Positions 16,338 through 22,964 of a DNA stretch of 25,137 nucleotides are shown here, one piece after another. The position numbers and the translations under genes were made by a program. Numbering within the stretch: position 1 is the stretch's first letter; each line of letters opens with the position of its first letter. The DNA lies in contig CAKPCA010000018.1 of the NCBI GenBank assembly GCA_934141145.1, positions 1 to 25,137 of the forward strand, in the 5' to 3' direction. The notes beneath the pieces are model-generated. The model was not told the origin of the DNA, searched no databases, and saw only the letters and a program-made list of their open reading frames with translations. The DNA is from an uncultured Bacilli bacterium (GTDB taxonomy: Bacteria; Bacillota_I; Bacilli_A; RF39; UBA660).

Positions 16338-17414
16338 ATGAATGATATATTAAGAGAAGATGCTATTCAAATAATAAGTGAAAATGATGGATTAAAAAAG
16401 TTATTTAATTCAAAAATAATGATAACTGGTGCAACTGGAATGATAGGAAGCACAATTGTTAATACATTATTAATTTTAAATAAAGAGTTTGGTGCCAATA
16501 CAAATATGTATTTAATTTCTAGAGATATAAATAAGTTTTCGGAATATGTTTTAAAAAATGAAAATGTTCATGTCATTGAACAAGATATTATTGATCCTAT
16601 AAAATGTAATGAAAAAGTTGATTATGTAATTCATGCTGCCAGTCCAGCAAGCCCTTTAATAATGCGTGAACATCCAGTTGAAACAAATTTTGCTAATACA
16701 TTGGGTACAGCTAATTCACTTATTTATGCAAATAAATGTAAGTCTAAAGGTTTTTTATTTGTTTCTTCAAGAGAAATTTATGGTCAACCAGAAGACAATC
16801 AAGAGTATTTTTATGAAAATGGTAAATATGGTCAAGTGGATCCTTTGATACCTAGAAATGGTTATGCTGAAGGAAAAAAAGCTGCTGAAAATATGTGTGT
16901 ATCATTTAGAGAAGAATATGGATTAAATACAAAAATTGTAAGACTAGCTCATACTTATGGTCCTGGAATGAGCATATATGATGGTAGGGTTCAAGCGGAT
17001 TTTTTAAAAAATGTTGTTAATAATGAAGATATTGTATTAAAAAGTACAGGAGAATCAATAAGAACATATACTTATGTAAGCGATGCTGTAAGTGCGATGT
17101 TTAAAGTATTATTAAATTCTAATGATATTGTATATAATGTTGCAGATGAAAAATCTAAAACGTCAATCAAAGAATTAGCTGATACATTAATAAATATATA
17201 TCCAGAAAGAAATCTAAAGTTAAAGTTTGATATAAAAAATAATATTAATAATGGATGTGCTTCATTTACTCTTGGAATATTATCTACAGATAAAATAAAA
17301 GATGAATTAAATTGGAGACCAAAATATTCTATACATGATGGTTTTAAAAGAACAATTGAATATATTGAAAGTGAAATTAAAAATAATGATAAAAAATTAA
17401 TAAAAAAAATTTAA
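16338..17414 (+). CDS. Extended SDR (NAD-dependent epimerase/dehydratase family)
   Basis: This 358-residue extended short-chain dehydrogenase has the NAD-binding GATGMIG (31-37), the HAASPASP segment (about 99-106), the VSSREIYG serine motif (about 141-148) and the catalytic Y176-x3-K180 in NGYAEGKK. It resembles dTDP-glucose dehydratase and UDP-glucuronate decarboxylase relatives. Because it follows a cytidylyltransferase after 22 bases, I suggest it reduces a CDP-linked ketose to a CDP-alditol, as described to my recollection for pneumococcal CDP-arabinitol and CDP-mannitol gene pairs. An ordinary epimerase or dehydratase role is the alternative. AAGGTG precedes ATG 16338. Confidence 0.8.
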   Translation: MNDILREDAIQIISENDGLKKLFNSKIMITGATGMIGSTIVNTLLILNKEFGANTNMYLISRDINKFSEYVLKNENVHVIEQDIIDPIKCNEKVDYVIHAASPASPLIMREHPVETNFANTLGTANSLIYANKCKSKGFLFVSSREIYGQPEDNQEYFYENGKYGQVDPLIPRNGYAEGKKAAENMCVSFREEYGLNTKIVRLAHTYGPGMSIYDGRVQADFLKNVVNNEDIVLKSTGESIRTYTYVSDAVSAMFKVLLNSNDIVYNVADEKSKTSIKELADTLINIYPERNLKLKFDIKNNINNGCASFTLGILSTDKIKDELNWRPKYSIHDGFKRTIEYIESEIKNNDKKLIKKI

Positions 17415-17478
17415 TGTCCAATTTTTTATTAAATATGTAAAATAATGTTATTATTGAACTAATACCAATATAATGATA

Positions 17479-17487
17479 TGATATAAT
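17479..17487 (+). promoter_or_regulatory. Extended -10 promoter before the decayed gene
   Basis: TG-A-TATAAT at 17479-17487, with another TATAAT at 17469-17474. No -35 box at proper spacing. It precedes the broken reading frame that starts at 17506. Confidence 0.35.
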
Positions 17488-17505
17488 CTGTTGGCAAGTT
17501 AAAAA

Positions 17506-17773
17506 ATGATATTTGTAGAGTTAAATAATAAAAATAATTAAGACTACTGATGAAAGAGAATTGGTTGATTATGTAAAAAAAATATTATGCTTTTAGATTA
17601 TAAAAGTAATAAATTATCTAAAAATATAAATAAGTTAAGTATAGCATTTATAGAAATAAATAATACAAAAAATATTATTAGAATTAAAGATAGTAAAAAG
17701 AAAAATAAGAAAATATACATCTAATGAAAGTTATGAAATAATAACAAAAGAGTTAAAGAAATTACAAAAATAG
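17506..17773 (+). pseudogene. Decayed small gene, frameshifted
   Basis: Coding-like sequence continues through this otherwise empty stretch in three frames: MIFVELNNKNN from ATG 17506, then IIKTTDERELVDYVKKIL, then LLDYKSNKLSKNINKLSIAF onward to KKKNKKIYI, then RKYTSNESYEIITKELKKLQ ending at TAG 17771-17773. A promoter-like site lies before it and a terminator carrying its stop codon after it, so an intact protein of about 90 residues can be imagined. Function not recognised. Assembly errors rather than true decay are possible, and the ribosome site is poor. Confidence 0.4.
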
Positions 17774-17803
17774 GATTTAATATTCTAAATCTTATTTTTT
17801 TTT
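17770..17803 (+). terminator. Strong rho-independent terminator
   Basis: The arms 17770-17779 and 17786-17795 form a 10-bp stem with one G-T wobble and a 6-nt loop, followed by nine T. The TAG stop of the decayed gene lies in the left arm. Confidence 0.75.
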
Positions 17804-17811
17804 GTTATAAT
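17803..17811 (+). promoter_or_regulatory. Extended -10 promoter of the SGNH hydrolase and nifJ
   Basis: TG-T-TATAAT at 17803-17811, directly after the T tract of the terminator. No good -35 box. The leader to ATG 17846 is about 28 nt. Confidence 0.5.
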
Positions 17812-17845
17812 TATATAGTAAGTATAGATGATTGAAGGAATGTTT

Positions 17846-18490
17846 ATGAATAAAAAATTATTTATATATATTATTGCTATCACATTTTTTATTGTATTAG
17901 TATTTATTTGCATAAAATTAAATGTAAAAAGAGAAGATTATGATAAAGAACGTATTGTCTTCTTAGGTGATTCTATTACTAGTAGATACGATTTAAGCAA
18001 ATATTATAAAAGATATAATGTAGTTAATAGTGGTATTGGTGGTAATCAAACTACTGATATTTTAAATGATTTAGATAGTAGAGTGTATAAATATAATCCA
18101 ACTAAAGTATTTTTACTTATTGGTACTAATGATTTAGTATATAGTAATATGACTAATGATGGTATAAAGGATAATATAGATAAGATAATTAATAATATTC
18201 ATAAAAAATATCCAGATTGTAAAATATATTTAGAGTCTATTTATCCTATTAATGATAGCGTTAATAAGGAAATAGTAGAGACTAGAACAAATACTTCTAT
18301 TAAAGACTTAAATAGTAAAATAAAGAATATTTGTAATGATAGTAAGTGTACATATATAAATATGTATGATAAATTAACTGATAGAAATGGTAATCTAATA
18401 AGAATATATACTGTGGATGGATTACATTTAAATAGATTAGGTTACATAAAAATAACAAAAGAACTTCGTAAGTACGTAAAAGAAAGATGA
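17846..18490 (+). CDS. Membrane-anchored SGNH/GDSL hydrolase
   Basis: This 214-residue protein begins with a signal anchor (about 4-25) and continues as an SGNH hydrolase facing outside. All four blocks are present: GDSIT with nucleophile Ser43, SGIGGNQT (about 63-70), GTND with Asn95, and DGLHLN with Asp191 and His194. Such enzymes remove acetyl or other acyl groups from sugars, so trimming of the surface glycan encoded upstream is plausible but unproven. GAAGGA at 17834-17839 lies 6 bases before ATG 17846; in-frame ATGs at 17828 and 17840 lack a site. It has no terminator and lies 10 bases from nifJ, so the two share a transcript. Confidence 0.85.
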   Translation: MNKKLFIYIIAITFFIVLVFICIKLNVKREDYDKERIVFLGDSITSRYDLSKYYKRYNVVNSGIGGNQTTDILNDLDSRVYKYNPTKVFLLIGTNDLVYSNMTNDGIKDNIDKIINNIHKKYPDCKIYLESIYPINDSVNKEIVETRTNTSIKDLNSKIKNICNDSKCTYINMYDKLTDRNGNLIRIYTVDGLHLNRLGYIKITKELRKYVKER

Positions 18491-18500
18491 GGATGATAAT

Positions 18501-21500
18501 ATGAACAAATATAAAGTAATGGATGGTAATGAAGCTTGTGCACATATTTCTTATATGTTTACTGAAGTTGGAGGAATATATCCAATAACACCAGCATCTC
18601 CAATGAGTGAATATATTGATGAATGGAGTAATAATGGAAGAAAAAATCTTTTTGGTAATCCAGTAAAACTTGTAGAAATGCAAAGTGAGGCAGGAGCTAT
18701 AGCGCTTATGCATGGTTCTCTTCAAACAGGAACATTATCTTCAACATATACAGCAAGTCAAGGATTATTATTAATGATTCCAAGTATGTATAAGATGGCA
18801 GGAGAAATGCTTCCAGGTGTTATAAATGTAGCATCTAGAACAGTTGCGACACATGCACTTAGTATATTTGGTGATCATTCAGATATATATGCATCTAGAA
18901 GTACAGGATTTTGCTTTTTATCATCATCTAGTGTACAAGATGTAATGTATATGACTTTAGTATCATATCTATCAAGTATAAAAGGAAGACTACCTTTTGT
19001 TAATTTCTTTGATGGATTTAGAACAAGTCATGAATTAAATAAGATAAAAGTATTAGATGAAGAAGATATAAGAGAATTTGTACCATTTGATGAAATAACT
19101 AAATTTAGAAAAAATAGTATGCTTGCTAAAAAAGTAATAAGAGGTACTACTCAAAATGATGATGTATATTTTCAAAATCTAGAAGTAAGAGAAAAATACT
19201 ATAATGAAATGCCAGATGTAGTAAATGACTATATGCAAAAGATAAATGATAAATTTGATCTAGATTATAAACCATTTAATTATTATGGAGATAAAGAAGC
19301 AGAAAGAGTAGTAGTCGCAATGGGTTCTGTTTGTGAACCTTTAAAAGAACTAGTTGATACACTAAATAAAAATGGCGAAAAAGTCGGCGTAGTTATAGTA
19401 CATTTATTTAGACCATTTTCTAAAAAATATTTCTTAGATGTTATACCTAAAACTGTTAGAAAAATAGCAGTATTAGATAGAGCAAAAGAAGCAGGAGCAG
19501 TAGGTGAACCATTATATCAAGATGTAGTAAATATATATAATGATGTTAAAAAAAGACCATTAATAGTAGGTGGAAGATATGGTATATCTAGTAAAGATAC
19601 TACTATTAATGATTTATATGCTGTATATGAAAATTTAAACAAAAAAGAAGTAATTAATTCTTTTGTAATAGGTATAACAGATGATATAAATAATAAAAGT
19701 TTAAAAGAAATAAAAGTAAAAACTTCTAAAAAAACAATAGATATGCTTATATATGGATATGGATCTGATGGTATGGTTTCAGCATCTAAAGATTTAATAA
19801 AATTAGTCGGAGATAATACAGAAGGATTTGTACAAGGGTATTTTGAATATGATTCTAAAAAAAGTGGTGGTATAACTAAGAGTCATTTAAGAATAGGTAA
19901 AGAACCTATTAGATTAACTTATTATATTAAAGAACCACATATTGTAGTATGTACTAAGGATGTATATTTAAATAAATACGATGTACTTAAAGGTATTAGA
20001 AAAAATGGTATATTTATATTAGTAACTGATAAAAAAGATGATGAATTAGAAGAATTTTTACCTAATAATGTAAAGAGTATACTTGCAAATAAAAATATTA
20101 AATTCTATATATTAGATGCATATTCTTTAGCACAAGAAAATAATATACCAAATAAAATAAGTACAATAGTAGAATCTGCAATTATATATATTACTAAAGT
20201 ACTTCCTTATAAATTATCTGTAGATAAAATGAAAGAAACTATTATAATGCATTTTTCTAAAAAAGGTGAAGAGATTGTAAATAATAATATTAATGCATTT
20301 ACTAAAGTAGTAGATATAATAAAAGAGGTAAAAATTAAACCTGTATGGAAAAGTTTAGATAATAATAAGATAAAAGTAGATGGTGTATTAGATAGTATTA
20401 GTCATTTAAAAGGATCTAGTTTAAAAGTAAGTGATTTTGTAAGTCATGAAGATGGTTCATATGAAGTAAATACTTCTAGACTTGAAAAGAGAAATATAGC
20501 AGAAAAATTACCTTGTTGGATTAAAGAGAATTGTATTGAATGTAATCAGTGTTCTATAGTATGTCCTCATGGTGTAATAGTTCCTAAATTAGTTACAGAA
20601 GAAGAAATAAAAAAGAATGATAATTTAGTAGTAATACCATGTCTTGGCAATAATGAATACAAATATGCTTTAGAAATAAGTTATGATGATTGTACAGGTT
20701 GTGGTGTATGTGCAAGTACATGTCCTGGTAAACTAGGCGCAAAAGCACTTATAATGAAAAAAGCAAATGAAGTAAAAAGAATTAATAATAAAATAGAAAA
20801 TGTAACTAATAAAAATATATATTCAAATGCGACTATAAAAGGTTTAGCATTTACAGAACCATTATTTAGATTTTCTGGAGCATGTGCTGGATGTGGTGAA
20901 ACTCCATATATTAAATTATTAACACAAGTTCATAAAGATGGTATAGTAATTGCAAACGCTACTGGATGTTCATCTATTTATGGTGGTAGTATGCCATCTA
21001 GTCCATATAATTTATCTTGGTCTAATTCTTTATTTGAAGATAATGCAGAATATGGTTTAGGTATGAGTATAACTATTAATATAATGAAAGAAAAAATAAA
21101 GAATATAATGAAAGAAAGACTAAAAGGTACACTTGGTATTAAAAATATTGAAATGTTTAATAAGTGGCTTAAAAACATGGATAATTATGAAATAACTAAG
21201 ACTGTATATGAAAATATTAATTATGATGAAGTACCAGAACTTGAAGAAATAAAAGAATATATTCCTACTAAAAGTGTATGGATAATTGGTGGGGATGGAT
21301 GGAGTTACGATATTGGATTTGGTGGACTTGATCATGTAATGGCTTCTTCTGAAAATGTAAATATATTAGTACTTGATACAGAAGTATATTCAAATACAGG
21401 AGGTCAAGCAAGTAAATCTACTAAAGAGGGCGCAGTCGCAAAATTTGCATCATCTGGTAAAAAGACTCCTAAAAAAGATTTAGCAAAAATGATGATGAAT

Positions 21501-21902
21501 TATAAAAATGTATATGTAGCGCAAGTTAGTTTAGGTGCTAATATGAATCAAACAATTAAAGCACTAAAAGAAGCTAAAGAACATAACGGACCATCACTTA
21601 TAATCGCATATTCACCATGTATAAGTCATGGAATAAAAGCAGGTATGAATAACTCTATAGAAGAAGAAAAATTAGCAGTACATTCAGGTTATTTCCCAAT
21701 ATTTAGATATAATGGTGAAAAAAATGAATTTACTTTAGATTATAAAGATCCAGATTTTGATTTATATGATTTATTCTTAAGTGGAGAAAATAGGTACGCA
21801 ATGATTAAAAATGCGAGTCCTAAACTTGCAGAAAAGTTATTAGAAGAAAATAAAAAAGATGCTATAGAAAGATTTAATTATTACAAAGGACTAAGTAAAT
21901 AG
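18501..21902 (+). CDS. nifJ: Pyruvate:ferredoxin (flavodoxin) oxidoreductase
   Basis: This 1133-residue single-chain enzyme converts pyruvate and CoA to acetyl-CoA, CO2 and reduced ferredoxin. It is a little shorter than the usual 1170-1200 residues but complete. The N-terminal domain has GGIYPITPASPMSEY (about 24-38) and SRTVATHALSIFGDHSD (about 113-129). Two [4Fe-4S] motifs lie at about 677-690 (CIECNQCSIVCP) and 730-742 (CTGCGVCASTCP). A third cluster uses ACAGCGE (about 793-799) and Cys1038 or so in SPCISHG. The TPP-binding GGDGWSYDIG (about 930-939) and NTGGQASKS (about 964-972) close the active site. Its presence indicates anaerobic metabolism. GAGG overlapping the upstream stop serves as ribosome site; it has no promoter of its own that I can see. 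Confidence 0.97.
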   Translation: MNKYKVMDGNEACAHISYMFTEVGGIYPITPASPMSEYIDEWSNNGRKNLFGNPVKLVEMQSEAGAIALMHGSLQTGTLSSTYTASQGLLLMIPSMYKMAGEMLPGVINVASRTVATHALSIFGDHSDIYASRSTGFCFLSSSSVQDVMYMTLVSYLSSIKGRLPFVNFFDGFRTSHELNKIKVLDEEDIREFVPFDEITKFRKNSMLAKKVIRGTTQNDDVYFQNLEVREKYYNEMPDVVNDYMQKINDKFDLDYKPFNYYGDKEAERVVVAMGSVCEPLKELVDTLNKNGEKVGVVIVHLFRPFSKKYFLDVIPKTVRKIAVLDRAKEAGAVGEPLYQDVVNIYNDVKKRPLIVGGRYGISSKDTTINDLYAVYENLNKKEVINSFVIGITDDINNKSLKEIKVKTSKKTIDMLIYGYGSDGMVSASKDLIKLVGDNTEGFVQGYFEYDSKKSGGITKSHLRIGKEPIRLTYYIKEPHIVVCTKDVYLNKYDVLKGIRKNGIFILVTDKKDDELEEFLPNNVKSILANKNIKFYILDAYSLAQENNIPNKISTIVESAIIYITKVLPYKLSVDKMKETIIMHFSKKGEEIVNNNINAFTKVVDIIKEVKIKPVWKSLDNNKIKVDGVLDSISHLKGSSLKVSDFVSHEDGSYEVNTSRLEKRNIAEKLPCWIKENCIECNQCSIVCPHGVIVPKLVTEEEIKKNDNLVVIPCLGNNEYKYALEISYDDCTGCGVCASTCPGKLGAKALIMKKANEVKRINNKIENVTNKNIYSNATIKGLAFTEPLFRFSGACAGCGETPYIKLLTQVHKDGIVIANATGCSSIYGGSMPSSPYNLSWSNSLFEDNAEYGLGMSITINIMKEKIKNIMKERLKGTLGIKNIEMFNKWLKNMDNYEITKTVYENINYDEVPELEEIKEYIPTKSVWIIGGDGWSYDIGFGGLDHVMASSENVNILVLDTEVYSNTGGQASKSTKEGAVAKFASSGKKTPKKDLAKMMMNYKNVYVAQVSLGANMNQTIKALKEAKEHNGPSLIIAYSPCISHGIKAGMNNSIEEEKLAVHSGYFPIFRYNGEKNEFTLDYKDPDFDLYDLFLSGENRYAMIKNASPKLAEKLLEENKKDAIERFNYYKGLSK

Positions 21903-21911
21903 TCCTTTTTT
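21885..21911 (+). terminator. Terminator of nifJ, containing its stop codon
   Basis: The arms 21885-21893 and 21900-21908 form a perfect 9-bp stem with a 6-nt loop and continue into a T run to 21911. The TAG stop is the first triplet of the right arm. Confidence 0.85.
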
Positions 21912-21912
21912 C

Positions 21913-21941
21913 TTGACAAAAATAAAAGTTTAGTGTATATT
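21913..21941 (+). promoter_or_regulatory. Near-consensus sigma-A promoter of the kinase-like gene
   Basis: Perfect TTGACA (21913-21918), 17-bp spacer and TATATT (21936-21941), starting two bases after the nifJ terminator. Transcript start near 21948. Confidence 0.75.
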
Positions 21942-21971
21942 TCTTGATAGTTTCAGAGGGGAAAAGTAAAT

Positions 21972-22751
21972 ATGTTAAGAAAAGAATCTAACTGTATTAT
22001 AGTAGGTAATAAAGTTTATTTATATACAGATGATGATAATGAAGAATTAGGACTAAAGAAAATAGGTAGTGGTACAGAAGCAGATGTATATATCTACAAT
22101 AGTGATATGTTAATTAAAATATATAAAAAAGAATTACTTGAAGAAAATCCAGAGATTTATAATGAAGATAGAATACTTGAAATAGCAGATAAAAAAAGAT
22201 GTATAAAAAAATCAAAATTAACATATGGACCAGTATTTATAAATGGTGATTTTAGAGGATGTGCACTATATTATCATAAATATGCACCTAACTTTAATTT
22301 TATAGGATTTTTACCATATAATAACTATAAATTTAATAGAATTAATGATGTATTAGATGAATTAGATGAATTTGCTAAAAATAATATGTATTATGTTGAT
22401 TTAACACCAAATAATATATTAGTACCTAAATTACAAAAATCCGCACTTATAGATGCGGATGGTAAATCTATTAAAATATCACCTGTAGATAAAGAATGTT
22501 GTAGTAAAGAAATGTATGGAGATTTCTTTGATTTAATGCTTGAAATAGTATTTGGAATGCATTATAAAGAAATAGAAGAATATAAAGATAATGATGAATT
22601 TGATGTACTAATAGATAGTATATTTGATGAGTATCATATGTCAAAAGAATTTAGAGAAGAATTTAAAAACGAATTATTTAGTTATGAAACACTTAAAGAT
22701 TTTACTTTATATTTAAAACAAGATAAAATATTAAAAAGAGATTTCAGATAA
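21972..22751 (+). CDS. Small protein-kinase-fold protein of unknown target
   Basis: This 259-residue protein carries the core of a protein-kinase-like fold: a nucleotide loop IGSGTEADVY (31-40), Lys49 in LIKIYKK, the catalytic-loop equivalent VDLTPNNIL (Asp143, Asn148) and a DFG-like IDADG with Asp161. All four key residues are present, so it may be an active kinase, but it is small, lacks the activation segment of typical Ser/Thr kinases and ends in an acidic helical region. It has no membrane segment or sensor domain. RBS AGAGGGG at 21955-21961, own promoter and terminator. It could act on a protein or a small molecule such as a sugar or choline; neighbours do not decide. Confidence 0.7.
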   Translation: MLRKESNCIIVGNKVYLYTDDDNEELGLKKIGSGTEADVYIYNSDMLIKIYKKELLEENPEIYNEDRILEIADKKRCIKKSKLTYGPVFINGDFRGCALYYHKYAPNFNFIGFLPYNNYKFNRINDVLDELDEFAKNNMYYVDLTPNNILVPKLQKSALIDADGKSIKISPVDKECCSKEMYGDFFDLMLEIVFGMHYKEIEEYKDNDEFDVLIDSIFDEYHMSKEFREEFKNELFSYETLKDFTLYLKQDKILKRDFR

Positions 22752-22768
22752 TGAAATCTTTTATTTTA
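22736..22768 (+). terminator. Terminator of the kinase-like gene
   Basis: The arms 22736-22745 and 22753-22762 form a 10-bp stem with one wobble and a 7-nt loop containing the TAA stop codon (22749-22751), followed by a T-rich run. Confidence 0.7.
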
Positions 22769-22771
22769 CAC

Positions 22772-22806
22772 AAAAAAAGAAACTGTCCCCCCTGAAGGGC
22801 AGTTTC
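22772..22806 (-). terminator. Minus-strand rho-independent terminator
   Basis: GAAACTG and CCC (22779-22789, one bulged T) pair with GGG and CAGTTTC (22797-22806). Read on the minus strand the stem is followed by seven T (22778-22772). It stands back to back with the plus-strand terminator of the kinase gene. Confidence 0.7.
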
Positions 22807-22875
22807 ATAAAAAAGAATAAAAAGGGGTTGGCTAGTGTGATACTAGCAGCCAATTCGCCATTTGGGAATTGGTGC
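22772..22875 (-). ncRNA. Candidate small structured RNA, about 100 nt, unknown class
   Basis: On the minus strand a promoter (TTGACA, 17-bp spacer, TAATAT) is followed within about six bases by a hairpin pairing 22866-22872 with 22850-22856, then a second pairing 22842-22851 with 22826-22836 (10 bp, one bulged G, 5-nt loop), a U-rich linker and a terminator hairpin with seven U. No minus-strand reading frame follows and there is no start codon with a ribosome site, so it is not a leader of a gene here. The second hairpin is also followed by a U-rich run and could stop part of the transcripts. It does not match tRNA, SRP RNA or a riboswitch class that I know. Confidence 0.6.
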
Positions 22876-22880
22876 CATTT

Positions 22881-22909
22881 ATATTACTTATTTTGACTAC
22901 TTTTGTCAA
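22881..22909 (-). promoter_or_regulatory. Minus-strand promoter of the candidate small RNA
   Basis: Reading the minus strand, TTGACA (22909-22904), a 17-bp spacer and TAATAT (22886-22881). Expected transcript start is near 22875, at the beginning of the first hairpin. Confidence 0.6.
22893..22909. promoter_or_regulatory. Inverted repeat TTGAC-N7-GTCAA between divergent promoters
   Basis: A perfect 5-bp inverted repeat with a 7-base centre covers the -35 box of the minus-strand promoter and lies upstream of the recG -10 box. It may simply give each strand a TTGAC -35 box, or it may be an operator shared by both transcripts. Confidence 0.35.
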
Positions 22910-22925
22910 GTACTTTTTAAAAATA

Positions 22926-22934
22926 TGTTATAAT
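22926..22934 (+). promoter_or_regulatory. Extended -10 promoter of recG
   Basis: TG-T-TATAAT at 22926-22934, 31 bases before the recG ATG. Possible -35 boxes are TTGTCA at 22903-22908 (20-bp spacer) or none, as extended -10 promoters can do without. Confidence 0.55.
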
Positions 22935-22964
22935 AATTTTAGAAAATTAGAAAAGAGTGAAACT

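Noticed and set aside
17397..17432. AT-only hairpin after the SDR gene as a terminator
   Set aside because: The 13-bp stem needs two bulged A and is not followed by a T run; too weak to call in this base composition.
8384..18500. tRNA, riboswitch or CRISPR array in the long spacers
   Set aside because: No cloverleaf with the conserved T-loop, no known aptamer core and no regularly spaced repeats were found in 8384-8715, 12321-12747 or 17415-17845.
18300..18725. Minus-strand open frame of 141 codons across the hydrolase/nifJ junction
   Set aside because: It spans two well-supported genes on the other strand and is rich in His, Tyr and Ile, as expected for a chance frame.
22869..22964. Extended recG start at TTG 22869
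   Set aside because: It lies upstream of the recG -10 box, overlaps the small-RNA hairpin and promoter and has no ribosome site. The ATG at 22965 begins the normal RecG N-terminus.
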